Assembly (NCBI RefSeq): GCF_041537905.1 | Contig: NZ_JBGRUO010000011.1 | Location: 83,434-147,433, forward strand | Length of the DNA: 64,000 nucleotides | Source of the DNA: Ruegeria_C sp041537905 | Lineage (GTDB): Bacteria; Pseudomonadota; Alphaproteobacteria; Rhodobacterales; Rhodobacteraceae | Direction: 5' to 3' | Part shown: positions 17,330-26,309 of the stretch, one piece after another | How positions within the stretch are numbered: position 1 is the first letter of the stretch | Layout: every line of letters begins with the position of its first letter | The notes under the pieces: generated by a model | Told to the model about the DNA's origin: nothing | Database searches by the model: none | The model's input: only the letters and a program-made list of their open reading frames with translations | Translations under genes and position numbers: made by a program

Positions 17330-18565
17330 ATGTCAAATCCCACCAGGCAGCGCCCTGAGATGCTGAGCGTTCTGCGCCACCGGACCTATCGAAATCTCTT
17401 TGCTGCGCAGGTGGTTGCGCTGCTGGGCACCGGCCTTGCCACGGTGGCGCTGAGCCTTTTGGCTTTCGATCTGGCCGGAGCGCAGGCGGGGGTGGTGCTG
17501 GGTACGGCGCTGACCATCAAGATGCTGGCCTATGTGGGGCTGGCCCCGATCGCGGCTGCCTTTGCCGCGCAGCTGGACCGGCGCAGAATGCTGATCGTGC
17601 TGGATCTTGTGCGGGCGGGGGCGGCGCTCTGCCTGCCTTTTGTCGATGCGATCTGGCAGATTTATGCGCTGATCTTCGTGCTTCAGGCCGCCTCGGCCGG
17701 ATTTACGCCCGCCTTTCAGGCCACGATCCCGGATGTTCTGCCCGAAGAGCGCGACTATACCAACGCGCTGTCGCTATCGCGACTGGCCTATGATCTGGAA
17801 AACCTCGCCAGCCCTGCCCTGGCTGCCGCCCTGCTGGTTCTGGTCAGCTTCGACACGCTGTTCTGGGGCACGACGATGGGCTTTCTCGCCTCGGCGCTGC
17901 TGATCGGGGTGCTGACACTGCCCTCGCCAAAACCGACCGCGCGTCGTGGAATCTGGGACCACACTACGCGCGGCATCCGTCTTTACCTGAGCCTGCCGCG
18001 CCTGCGCGGGCTGCTGGCGCTGAGCCTGTCGGCGGCGATGGTGAGCGGTATGGTTCTGGTCAACACCGTGGTCCTGATCCGCAGCACGCTGGGTCTGGGC
18101 GAGACGATGGTGGCGCTGGCATTGGGCAGTTTCGGCGCTGGCTCGATGGCGGCCGCGCTGGTGCTGCCCCGGCTGCTGGAGCACCGCTCCGACCGATCTG
18201 TTATGATGGCCAGCACCCTGCTTGCAGTCGGAACCTGTCTTGCGCTGGGAAGCGTTGCGGTCTTGGCCGGACTGACACCGATGATCCTGCTGAGCGGGTG
18301 GTGCCTGATCGGGATTGGCTATTCGGGCGTGATGACGCCGGTAGGTCGCCTGCTGCGCCGCTCTGCCCCGCCCGAGGATCGCCCGGCGCTGTTTGCTGCG
18401 CAGTTCACCCTGTCCCATGCCTGCTGGTTGCTGGCCTATCCGCTGACCGGCTGGCTGCTCGCCCGGTTCGGCCCGGCGCCGAGTTTCTTTGCGCTCGGCG
18501 TGATCTGCGCGCTCAGCCTGCTCGCGGCGAGGCAGCTCTGGCCCGCGAACGCCACGAAAGAGTGA
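17330..18565 (+). CDS. MFS transporter
   Basis: The 411-residue protein has about 12 hydrophobic helices and the loop 2-3 signature region AAQLDRRRMLIVLDLVRAG of the major facilitator superfamily. The opening MLSVLRHRTYRNLFAAQVVALLGTGLA is typical of the small drug/macrolide-efflux-like (EntS/MefA) subgroup. The substrate is unknown. The stop is 10 bases from the convergent mtlK stop, with no obvious terminator between them. Translation could also begin at the Met at 17360. Confidence 0.88.
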   Translation: MSNPTRQRPEMLSVLRHRTYRNLFAAQVVALLGTGLATVALSLLAFDLAGAQAGVVLGTALTIKMLAYVGLAPIAAAFAAQLDRRRMLIVLDLVRAGAALCLPFVDAIWQIYALIFVLQAASAGFTPAFQATIPDVLPEERDYTNALSLSRLAYDLENLASPALAAALLVLVSFDTLFWGTTMGFLASALLIGVLTLPSPKPTARRGIWDHTTRGIRLYLSLPRLRGLLALSLSAAMVSGMVLVNTVVLIRSTLGLGETMVALALGSFGAGSMAAALVLPRLLEHRSDRSVMMASTLLAVGTCLALGSVAVLAGLTPMILLSGWCLIGIGYSGVMTPVGRLLRRSAPPEDRPALFAAQFTLSHACWLLAYPLTGWLLARFGPAPSFFALGVICALSLLAARQLWPANATKE

Positions 18566-18574
18566 CGTGCAGAG

Positions 18575-20089
18575 TCAGGCCCCTTCGAGCGACCGGGTAT
18601 AGGTTTCGAGCGCCGCAGCCACGCCGTCCTGCCAAATGAGCGGGAGCCAGTGTTCGAAGGCCCGCACGACCCGCGCATCTGTTGCAAGCGCGCCATAAAG
18701 CCCGGTCTCTTCCAGCCAGGCCTGAGGTCTGTCCTTGGACCGTTTTGCAACAGGCACCAGTTGATCCCAGGCCGGGTCGTTCGGCTCGATCCGCGTTCCA
18801 TCCTCGCAGGTGCCCGCGCACATGCGCGCCCAGAGCGCCTCGACCAGCACCAGCCCGTCGATGGGACCGCCCGCGGCAAGCGCATCGCGCAGGATCGGCA
18901 GCACAAAACCGGGATGCCGGGACGAGCCGTCAAATGCCACTCGCCTTGTGGTGTCCCGGATCGCTTGATTGGCGAAACGCTGTTCGATCAGGTCGATGTA
19001 AGCCTCCGGCGCCATGCCGGGAACCGGGGCGATATAGGGCGCGATCTCGGTGCGTTGCACCTTGCGGAACAGCGCCTTGATCAGCGGATGGGACAGGCAG
19101 TCGGCGATGGTTTCAACACCCAGCAGCACGCCCGCATTTGCGACCACCTGATGCCCGGCATTCAGAACCCGGATCTTCATCATTTCATAGGCATGCACAT
19201 CTTCTGAAAAGGTGGCCCCCGCCCTATCCCAGTTGGGGCGGCCCGTCACAAAGCTGTCTTCGATCACCCATTGGCGAAAGTTCTCATGAGGGACCGGCAC
19301 CGCATCTTCGACCCCCATGTCGCGCACAAGCGCCAGTTCGCCGGGGCCGGTGGCGGGCACGATGCAATCGACCATTGAGTTGGGAAACGCGCCTTCACTG
19401 TCGATCCAGCGGGCCAGATCTGGATCGCTCAGCCGAGCAAGCCCGACAATGAGGTTGCGCAGGATGCGGCCATTGCCTTGCAGATTGTCACAGCTCATCG
19501 CGGTGAAGGGCCGAATATTCGCAGCGCGGCGCATCCGAAGCGCTGCGACCATCGCGCCAAAGGCCGTTTTCGGAATGTCCGGATTGGCCGCATCGTGCTG
19601 AATGTCCGGGTGAGTGACGTCGAACCCGCCGGTGGCGCCGTCGATGAAGTAGCCCCCCTCGGTCACCGTCAGAGAGACGATCCGGATCGACGGATCAGCC
19701 ATGGCCCGGATCAGGGCGCCGTGCCCGTCCTCGATCGGCAGATAGTCGACCATCGGGCCGATGATTTCGGCGGCGCGGCTGTCCGGGGCCAGTTCGACGA
19801 GCGTTGTCAGGCAGTCCTGCGCGATCAGCTTCTCGCGCATCGCCGCATCATAGGGCCGCACGCCCGCACCGATGATCGCCCAATCCAGCGCTTCGCCCTG
19901 CTGCATCAGGCGGTGCAGATACCAGGCCTGATGGGCGCGGTGAAAATTGCCCAGCCCGATATGCACAATGCCGGGGCTGAGGTCGCGCCTGTCATAGCGC
20001 GGCCTGTCTATATGGCTCGGCATCGCAGCAAGAGTTGCCAGGCTCAACCCGGTCGGAGAGGACGCCATATCTTTCATCAGCTCATCCAT
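18575..20089 (-). CDS. mtlK: Mannitol 2-dehydrogenase (polyol dehydrogenase family)
   Basis: This protein of about 500 residues has an N-terminal NAD-binding motif (GIVHIGLGNFHRAHQAWY) and the catalytic KIRVLNAGHQ motif (Lys, Asn and His) of the long-chain mannitol dehydrogenase family, which oxidises D-mannitol to D-fructose. Fructuronate reductase and arabinitol dehydrogenase belong to the same family. The adjacent sorbitol ABC importer and sorbitol dehydrogenase favour mannitol/polyol use, as in the Rhodobacter smo-mtlK operon. Three Met codons (20089, 20077, 20068) are possible starts. The one at 20077 would touch the smoS stop, so the genes are coupled whichever is used. Confidence 0.9.
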   Translation of the reverse strand: MDELMKDMASSPTGLSLATLAAMPSHIDRPRYDRRDLSPGIVHIGLGNFHRAHQAWYLHRLMQQGEALDWAIIGAGVRPYDAAMREKLIAQDCLTTLVELAPDSRAAEIIGPMVDYLPIEDGHGALIRAMADPSIRIVSLTVTEGGYFIDGATGGFDVTHPDIQHDAANPDIPKTAFGAMVAALRMRRAANIRPFTAMSCDNLQGNGRILRNLIVGLARLSDPDLARWIDSEGAFPNSMVDCIVPATGPGELALVRDMGVEDAVPVPHENFRQWVIEDSFVTGRPNWDRAGATFSEDVHAYEMMKIRVLNAGHQVVANAGVLLGVETIADCLSHPLIKALFRKVQRTEIAPYIAPVPGMAPEAYIDLIEQRFANQAIRDTTRRVAFDGSSRHPGFVLPILRDALAAGGPIDGLVLVEALWARMCAGTCEDGTRIEPNDPAWDQLVPVAKRSKDRPQAWLEETGLYGALATDARVVRAFEHWLPLIWQDGVAAALETYTRSLEGA

Positions 20090-20844
20090 TGCCCGCCATC
20101 CACGTTAAAACATTGGCTGACGATATAGTCAGCCTCGGTACTGGCCAGAAACACCGCCATGCCGGTCAGATCTTCGGCCACGCCCATGCGGCCAAAGGGC
20201 ACGGCCTGACCGACTTCGCGTTTCTTCTGCCCCGGTGCCTTGCCCTCATATTTGGCAAAAAACGCATCAACCCCGTCCCAATGCTCGCCATCGACCACGC
20301 CGGGTGCGATGGCGTTCACATTGATCCCGTGTTCGATGAGGTTGAGCCCCGCCGATTGCGTCAGGCTGATCACTGCGGCCTTGGTGGCACAGTACACGGC
20401 CACCAATGGCTCGCCCCGGCGCCCCGCCTGCGAGGCCATGTTGATGATCTTGCCGCCCTGCCCGCGCGCGATCATGTGGCTGGCGACGGCCTGCAACGTG
20501 AAAAGCGTGCCCGCGACATTGATGTCGAAGGTGCGGGCAAAATCCGCGCGCGTGATCTCGGTGATCGGTGCTGCGGTGAAGATCGCCGCGTTGTTGATCA
20601 GGATGTCGATCTGACCCAATTGAGCGACGGCCTCGGCCACACCTGCCTCGATGCTGGCCTGATCCGTTACATCCATATGGATCGCCACCGCGCCGATCTC
20701 ACCGGCGGTCTCACGAGCGCGGGTGATGTCGATATCGGCAATTGCCACCCTGGCACCCTCGGCGAGATACGCCTCGGCAAAGGCGCGCCCGATGCCTCGG
20801 GCCGCGCCAGTAATCAGGGCCGTTTTGCCGTCCAGCCGGGTCAT
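20077..20844 (-). CDS. smoS: Sorbitol (L-iditol 2-)dehydrogenase, short-chain dehydrogenase
   Basis: The 255-residue classical SDR has the cofactor motif TGAARGIG (residues 13-20), NNAA, and the catalytic Tyr and Lys in VYCATKAAV. It ends in VDGGQWMS. Rhodobacter SmoS oxidises D-sorbitol to fructose and galactitol to tagatose with NAD. The open frame runs further upstream, but the ATG at 20844 overlaps the smoK stop by 4 bases (ATGA), which fits the tight operon. It sits between the ABC ATPase and mannitol dehydrogenase genes. Confidence 0.93.
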   Translation of the reverse strand: MTRLDGKTALITGAARGIGRAFAEAYLAEGARVAIADIDITRARETAGEIGAVAIHMDVTDQASIEAGVAEAVAQLGQIDILINNAAIFTAAPITEITRADFARTFDINVAGTLFTLQAVASHMIARGQGGKIINMASQAGRRGEPLVAVYCATKAAVISLTQSAGLNLIEHGINVNAIAPGVVDGEHWDGVDAFFAKYEGKAPGQKKREVGQAVPFGRMGVAEDLTGMAVFLASTEADYIVSQCFNVDGGQWMS

Positions 20845-21845
20845 TCGATCCTGAGCCCGTTCTGGTCGAACCGGTGCAGGTGTTCGGTCTGCGGGGTCAG
20901 GTAGACTTCGGTGCCGTATTTCAGCTTGCGCTCGCCACCTGCCCGCACCGTCAGCGGCTCGGTGCTCAGCCCGCTCTGGATGTGGAAGAACGTGTCGGAG
21001 CCCAGATGTTCGGACACACCCACCGTGCCTTGCCACATGCCTTCGGTTTCCGAGATGTCGATATGCTCGGGGCGGATGCCGATGGTGGTTGCGTTATGCT
21101 TGGCGGCTTCCGGACCTTCGATCAGGTTCATCTTGGGCGAGCCGATGAATCCGGCGACAAAGGTGTTGCCGGGCTGCTGGTAAAGTTCCAGCGGGCTGCC
21201 GACCTGCTCGACGATACCGGCGCGCAGCACCACAATCTTGTCGGCCATGGTCATTGCCTCGACCTGATCGTGGGTCACATAGATCATCGTGGTCTTGAGC
21301 CGTTCATGCATTTCGCTGATTTCCAGCCGCATGCCGACCCGAAGCGCGGCGTCCAGATTGGACAGCGGCTCGTCAAAGAGGAAGGCCGCCGGTTCACGCA
21401 CAATGGCCCGCCCGATGGCCACCCGCTGGCGCTGGCCACCCGACAATTGGCCGGGACGCCGGTCCAGATAGTCGGTCAGGTTCAGCGCCTTGGCGGCGGC
21501 CTCGATCCGCCGGTCCTGTTCGGCCTGATCAATCCCGGCCATGCGCATCGGAAAGGCGATGTTTTTGCGCACTGACATATGCGGGTAGAGCGCATAAGAC
21601 TGGAACACCATGGCCAGACCGCGCTTGGCCGGGGGCACATCAGTGGCGTCTGTCCCGTCAATTGCGATATGCCCGGAGGTGATGTCCTCCAGCCCCGCGA
21701 TCAGCCGCAGGAGGGTGGACTTACCGCAGCCCGAGGGGCCGACGAAAACCGTGAACTCTCCGTCTTCGATGGTCAGATCCAGTGGCGGAATGACCTGAAC
21801 GTCGCCGAAGCTTTTGGTCACTTGGTTCAGTTGAATTTGTCCCAT
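20841..21845 (-). CDS. smoK: Polyol ABC importer ATPase
   Basis: This 334-residue CUT1-type ATPase has Walker A GPSGCGKST, signature LSGGQRQR, Walker B FLFDEPLSNLD, the switch His in YVTHDQVEAMT, and a C-terminal OB-like regulatory domain (IGIRPEHI). It energises the sorbitol/mannitol importer formed with SmoF and SmoG. It follows smoG by 12 bases and overlaps smoS by 4 bases. Confidence 0.94.
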   Translation of the reverse strand: MGQIQLNQVTKSFGDVQVIPPLDLTIEDGEFTVFVGPSGCGKSTLLRLIAGLEDITSGHIAIDGTDATDVPPAKRGLAMVFQSYALYPHMSVRKNIAFPMRMAGIDQAEQDRRIEAAAKALNLTDYLDRRPGQLSGGQRQRVAIGRAIVREPAAFLFDEPLSNLDAALRVGMRLEISEMHERLKTTMIYVTHDQVEAMTMADKIVVLRAGIVEQVGSPLELYQQPGNTFVAGFIGSPKMNLIEGPEAAKHNATTIGIRPEHIDISETEGMWQGTVGVSEHLGSDTFFHIQSGLSTEPLTVRAGGERKLKYGTEVYLTPQTEHLHRFDQNGLRIE

Positions 21846-21857
21846 TGGTCAGTTTCC

Positions 21858-22688
21858 TTATTTGACGGCGCCGAAGGTCAGGCCGCTGACAAGTTGTTTC
21901 TGGCTGAACCAGCCAAGGATGAGGATCGGCGCAATCGCCATGGTCGAGGCCGCGCTGAGCTTGGCGTAGAACAAGCCTTCGGGGCTGGAGTAGCTGGCGA
22001 TGAAGGCCGTGAGCGGGGCTGCTTTGGCCGCCGTCAGGTTCAGCGTCCAGAAGGCTTCGTTCCAGGCCAGGATGACATTGAGCAACAAGGTCGAGGCGAT
22101 GCCGGGAATGGCCATCGGCGTCAGCACATAAAGCACTTCTTCCTTCAGGCTGGCCCCGTCCATCCGTGCCGCTTCCAGGATCTCGCCGGGGATTTCCTTG
22201 AAGTAGGTGTAAAGCATCCAGACAATGATCGGCAGGTTGATCAGCATCAGCACGATGGTCAGACCGAACTTGGTATCCAGAAGCCCCAGTTTGATGAACA
22301 GCAGGTAGATCGGATAGAGCACACCAACCGCCGGCAACATCTTGGTCGACAGCATCCAGAGCAGGATGTCCTTGGTGCGCTTTGAGGGCACAAAGGCCAT
22401 CGACCAGGCGGCGGGTACCGCGATGATGATCCCGAGGATGGTCGAACCGCCCGCGATGACGATCGAATTCCACAGAAAGCGCATGTAGTTCGACCGCTCC
22501 ATGACCACGCCGTAATTCTCCAGCGTCCAGTCAAAGGCCAGAAAAACTGGCGGGTCGGAAATGGCCTGCGCTTCGGTCTTGAAGCTGGTGAGGATGGTCC
22601 AGAGGATCGGGAAGAAGATCAGCAATCCGACGGCCCAGGCGGCAGTGGTGTTGATGATCTTGCGGTTTTGCGTAACAGAGCGTGCCAT
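21858..22688 (-). CDS. smoG: Polyol ABC importer permease, MalG type
   Basis: This 276-residue protein has six hydrophobic helices and the EAA loop (EILEAARMDGASLKEEVLYVLTPMAIPGI) that docks onto the ATPase. It is the second, MalG-like permease of a CUT1 sugar-alcohol importer. GAGGAGG lies just before the ATG and smoF ends 10 bases upstream. Confidence 0.94.
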   Translation of the reverse strand: MARSVTQNRKIINTTAAWAVGLLIFFPILWTILTSFKTEAQAISDPPVFLAFDWTLENYGVVMERSNYMRFLWNSIVIAGGSTILGIIIAVPAAWSMAFVPSKRTKDILLWMLSTKMLPAVGVLYPIYLLFIKLGLLDTKFGLTIVLMLINLPIIVWMLYTYFKEIPGEILEAARMDGASLKEEVLYVLTPMAIPGIASTLLLNVILAWNEAFWTLNLTAAKAAPLTAFIASYSSPEGLFYAKLSAASTMAIAPILILGWFSQKQLVSGLTFGAVK

Positions 22689-22698
22689 GGGGTCCTCC

Positions 22699-23577
22699 TC
22701 ACGCGTCCAGGTTCTTGCCGACGATGCGCATCAGGAAGATGGCAACGATATTGGCGAGAATGATTGCGTAGACACCGCCTGCCGATCCAAGTCCGACATT
22801 CTGGCTTTCCAGCACCCGCTGGAAGATCAGGTAAGACAGTGTCTTGGTTCCAAAGGCGCCGCCGGTGGTGACGAATATCTCGGCGAAGATCGCCAGCAGA
22901 AAGATCGTCTGGATCAGGATCACGATGGTGATCGCGCGGCTCAGATGCGGCAGAATGATGAACCAGAAGCGCTTGATCGAAGGCGCGCCATCCATTTCCG
23001 CCGCTTCAAGCTGCTCGCCATCCAGCGATTGGATCGCCGTCAGCAGGATCAGCGTCGCAAAAGGCAGCCATTGCCAGGACACGATCATGATCAGCGACGG
23101 CAGGGACGCCTGGCTGAGCCATGCGATGGGCTCGGCACCGAAGAACTTCCACAAATAGGCCAGCAGCCCGTTTGTCGGGTCCATGAACATGTTCTTCCAG
23201 ACCAGCGCGGATACGGTGGGCATGACAAAGAACGGGGCAATGACCAGAATACGGACCACACCCTGGCCCCACATCGGCTGATTGAGCAGAAGTGCAAGCA
23301 GAACGCCAAGAACCACCGTGATGATCAAAACGCCGCCAACGATGACCAGCGTAGCCTGGACACTTGGCCAGAACGCGCTGGAGCCGACGAACCGCGCGTA
23401 GTTTGCGAAACCGACCCATTCGAGGCCATTGGCCATCGAGTCACCGCGCAGCGGAAGGTATTTCTTGAACGAGAAGAACAACGTCATTGAAAGCGGGATC
23501 AACATCCAGCCGAGAAGCAGAACAACCGCAGGGGCCATCATTAGGCGGGCGGCTGATCTGGAATGCTGCGTAGCCAT
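22699..23577 (-). CDS. smoF: Polyol ABC importer permease, MalF type
   Basis: The 292-residue protein has six predicted helices and an EAA loop (GEQLEAAEMDGAPSIKRFWFIILPHL). The start at 23577 follows a near-perfect AGGAGGT site, so the nine upstream codons are not part of the gene. Together with SmoG it forms the membrane channel of the polyol importer. A hairpin separates it from smoE. Confidence 0.94.
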   Translation of the reverse strand: MATQHSRSAARLMMAPAVVLLLGWMLIPLSMTLFFSFKKYLPLRGDSMANGLEWVGFANYARFVGSSAFWPSVQATLVIVGGVLIITVVLGVLLALLLNQPMWGQGVVRILVIAPFFVMPTVSALVWKNMFMDPTNGLLAYLWKFFGAEPIAWLSQASLPSLIMIVSWQWLPFATLILLTAIQSLDGEQLEAAEMDGAPSIKRFWFIILPHLSRAITIVILIQTIFLLAIFAEIFVTTGGAFGTKTLSYLIFQRVLESQNVGLGSAGGVYAIILANIVAIFLMRIVGKNLDA

Positions 23578-23652
23578 GGAAACACCTCCTCTGTTGACGG
23601 CCATGGGACCGCCTCGGGCGAATCTTACAGTGAATTTGAAGGGATGGGGGAA

Positions 23653-23677
23653 CAGAGGGCGGACGTAGCGCCCTCTG
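23653..23677 (-). terminator. Intercistronic hairpin between smoE and smoF
   Basis: CAGAGGGCG and CGCCCTCTG form a 9-bp stem with a 7-base loop, 27 bases after the smoE stop. There is no T run. In binding-protein-dependent operons such hairpins protect the upstream binding-protein mRNA and reduce expression of the downstream permeases. Confidence 0.6.
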
Positions 23678-23703
23678 CGTGTTTGTCTGGTCGACCGGCC
23701 GCC

Positions 23704-25008
23704 TTAGCGGTACCCGGCCGCTTCCATCGCGTCGTTGGTCAGCGCCTGGGCCTTTTCAAGCGCTTCCTCCACGCTCTGCTGACCAGCATAGACAGCCGAG
23801 AATTCCTGGCTGACCTCGGTGGCGATCCCGGCAAATTCGGGGATAGCCACGAACTGGACACCGACATAGGGCACCGGCTTGACGGTCGGATTCTGCGGGT
23901 CGGCCGCGTTGATCGAGTCAAGCGTCATCTGAGCAAACGGCACAGCCTGATACTCGGGATTTGCATAAAGCGAGGTCCGCGCGCCCGGAGGCACGTTGGC
24001 CCAGCCCTCGTTTGCGGCAACCAGCTCGATATAGTCTTTTGAGGTCGCCCATTCGAGGAACTCTTGCGCCGCATCCACTTTCTGCGATCCGGCGGGGATG
24101 GCCAGCGCCCAGGCCCAGAGCCAGTTGGCGTTTTTGCCAAGGCCAGTGTTTGGCGCCAGAGCGAAGCCCACCTGATCGGCCACAGTTGAATCGTCAGGAT
24201 TGGTCACGAAGGATGCCGCAACGGTCGCGTCGATCCACATGCCGCATTTGCCCTGCTGGAACAACGACAGGTTTTCGTTGAACCCGTTGGTCGCATAGCC
24301 CGGAGGTCCGGATTCCTCCATCATGCCAACAAAGAAATTCAGCGCCTCGGCCCATTCAGGCTGATCGAACTGCGCATTCCAGTCTTCGTCGAACCAGCGG
24401 GCACCAAACGAGTTGCCGGTGACAGTGATAAAGGCTCCGCCCTCACCCCAGCCAGCCTTGCCACGCAGGCAGATGCCGTTGATCTCGGCGTCGCGATCGG
24501 TCATCGCGGCGGCGGCTTCGCGGATGAATTCCCAGGTCGGGGCATCGGGCATTTCCAGCCCGGCCTTTTCCATCAGGTCCTTGCGGTACATCACCATCGA
24601 GCTTTCGCCGTAAAACGGCGCTGCATAAAGCGTGCCGTCATGGCTCAGCCCGGCGCGCATCGCGGGCAGGATGTCATCGACATCGTATTCCTCGGACAGC
24701 CCCTCAAGCGGGACCAGCCAGCCATTGGCACCCCAGATCGGCGTTTCGTACATGCCGATGGTCATGATGTCGAAAGCGCCGCCCTTGGTGCTGATATCGG
24801 TTGTCACGCGCTGACGCAGTACGTTCTCTTCCAAGGTGACCCATTCAACCTCATGGCCGGTCTTGGCCGTGAAATCGTCCGTGTAACCCTGCATACGGAT
24901 CATGTCGCCGTTGTTGACGGTCGCGATGGTGATGGTGTCGGCAATAGCTCCCGTTCCCATGACAAGCGCCATGGCAGTCGCCGCACCCAATGATGCCTTG
25001 AGATACAT
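23704..25008 (-). CDS. smoE: Polyol-binding protein of the ABC importer
   Basis: From the ATG at 25008 (GGAGGAA site) the 434-residue protein has a signal peptide ending near GAIA/DTITIA and a family 1 solute-binding fold (TDDFTAKTGHEVEWVTLEENVLRQRVTTDI and GAFDIMTIGMYE). It should capture sorbitol and mannitol in the periplasm and deliver them to SmoFGK. It is the first gene of the leftward polyol operon, 96 bases after the LacI-type regulator gene. Confidence 0.93.
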   Translation of the reverse strand: MYLKASLGAATAMALVMGTGAIADTITIATVNNGDMIRMQGYTDDFTAKTGHEVEWVTLEENVLRQRVTTDISTKGGAFDIMTIGMYETPIWGANGWLVPLEGLSEEYDVDDILPAMRAGLSHDGTLYAAPFYGESSMVMYRKDLMEKAGLEMPDAPTWEFIREAAAAMTDRDAEINGICLRGKAGWGEGGAFITVTGNSFGARWFDEDWNAQFDQPEWAEALNFFVGMMEESGPPGYATNGFNENLSLFQQGKCGMWIDATVAASFVTNPDDSTVADQVGFALAPNTGLGKNANWLWAWALAIPAGSQKVDAAQEFLEWATSKDYIELVAANEGWANVPPGARTSLYANPEYQAVPFAQMTLDSINAADPQNPTVKPVPYVGVQFVAIPEFAGIATEVSQEFSAVYAGQQSVEEALEKAQALTNDAMEAAGYR

Positions 25009-25077
25009 CCTGTTCCTCCCTGTGTTGGATGTTGGGAATGACCCTACGTCCTGTTCGGGAGGCAAGTCAACAAAAAC

Positions 25078-25091
25078 TTTACGCGCGTAAA
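25078..25091. promoter_or_regulatory. LacI-type operator upstream of smoE
   Basis: TTTACGCGCGTAAA is a perfect 14-base palindrome with the central CG characteristic of LacI-family operators. It lies 69 bases before the smoE start, directly after the regulator gene. It is the natural target of that regulator for control of the polyol operon. Confidence 0.7.
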
Positions 25092-25103
25092 CTTTTCATT
25101 GGA

Positions 25104-26135
25104 TCAAGCCGAAGACCGCAGAACGAGTTTCGCCGGATAGAGATGCTCTGACCTGCTCTCGAAATGCCCCCCGCTCTCGATCAGCTGGAACAGCATTTCG
25201 ATGACCTTGTTCGAGACCTGGTCGTAGTCATGGGCCACAGTGGTCAGCGATGGGCAGGTGAAGCGCGAAAAAGGATGATCGTCATGTGCCGCCACCCTCA
25301 GCGTGCAGTTTTCGTCGCGCCCGACCTGGATGCCGCGTTCGAAACAGGCCGACAGAAACCCGATCGCAAGCCGGTCGTTGCTGCACAGGACGGTATCGGT
25401 CTGCGCGGGTTTCTGATCCAGAAACCGCAGCCCTTCCTTGTACCCGATCTCTTCGAATCCCCAGCCATGCCCCTCGGCCTGGAAAATCTGAGGATCGAAC
25501 CCCAATCGATCCATCATCGACATATAGGCCTTGCGCCGCTTGTTTGCGTTCGGGTTGGCCGGGTGGAACATCTCGAACAGAACCGGAGGGTTTCCGGTGC
25601 GGGTCAGATACTCTACACTCTGCGACACAAAGCTGAAATTGTCTGATCCGACAAAGGCTTCGCCAATACCGTCCAGGTTACTGTCAAACAGAATCGTGGG
25701 CACGTCCCGGCAAAATTTCTCGATCACGCCCCGATCGGAAATCCGTCCAAGCGGCGCCAGAAGAACCCCGGCGGGTTTCATCGAGCGCAGGCTGTCCAGA
25801 ATATCGACCTCCAAATCCTTTTCGCCATGCGCACTGAACAGAATCGGGGACCAGCCCGCCTCGATACAGCGCAGTTCAAGTTTCCGGGCAATCTCGGCAA
25901 AGAACGGGTCGGCCAGATACGGCACCACGATGCCGATATTCTTGGTCAGGCGGCGGTTCTGGTTCACCGCATAGATGTTGGGGCGATAATCGTGCTCCTC
26001 CAGCGCAGCCTCGATCCGCGCCCGCGTCGAGGCGCGCACACTTTCGGGATTATTGAAGTATTTTGAAACCGTTGGACGCGAGATACCGCTCAGCGCGGCA
26101 AACTCTTCCATGTTCCGGATCTTGTTCCCGCTCAT
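25104..26135 (-). CDS. LacI-family transcriptional regulator of the polyol operon
   Basis: The 343-residue protein has an N-terminal helix-turn-helix (MEEFAALSGISRPTVSKYFNNPESV) and hinge followed by a periplasmic-binding-protein-like effector domain (NIGIVVPYLADPFFAEIARKLE). It belongs to the subgroup that reads VSKYFN instead of VSRVLN. The position upstream of smoE on the same strand, with a palindrome between them, makes it the likely polyol-responsive repressor. The ATG at 26135 is preferred; an ATG at 26147 is also possible. Confidence 0.88.
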   Translation of the reverse strand: MSGNKIRNMEEFAALSGISRPTVSKYFNNPESVRASTRARIEAALEEHDYRPNIYAVNQNRRLTKNIGIVVPYLADPFFAEIARKLELRCIEAGWSPILFSAHGEKDLEVDILDSLRSMKPAGVLLAPLGRISDRGVIEKFCRDVPTILFDSNLDGIGEAFVGSDNFSFVSQSVEYLTRTGNPPVLFEMFHPANPNANKRRKAYMSMMDRLGFDPQIFQAEGHGWGFEEIGYKEGLRFLDQKPAQTDTVLCSNDRLAIGFLSACFERGIQVGRDENCTLRVAAHDDHPFSRFTCPSLTTVAHDYDQVSNKVIEMLFQLIESGGHFESRSEHLYPAKLVLRSSA

Positions 26136-26210
26136 CCGCCCGCGCATCCAATCCAAGTCATCATACCGGGGTCAATCGCCCCCCATTGCAGAAGGCAATA
26201 TATCGAAAAA

Positions 26211-26224
26211 TTTTCGCGAGAAAA
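26211..26224. promoter_or_regulatory. Possible autoregulatory operator of the LacI-type gene
   Basis: TTTTCGCGAGAAAA (arms TTTTC/GAAAA, core GCGA) lies 76 bases upstream of the regulator start in an AT-rich stretch. It shares the TTT-CGCG-AAA layout of the palindrome upstream of smoE, which suggests autoregulation. Confidence 0.4.
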
Positions 26225-26309
26225 GTTTTGCGGTGCTTGCAGGGCGTCCTTTCCCGAAATTGTTATTTGGAGTCAGTGCCCTCCGGGCCCGTAACGGCGA
26301 GCCGCCGGA

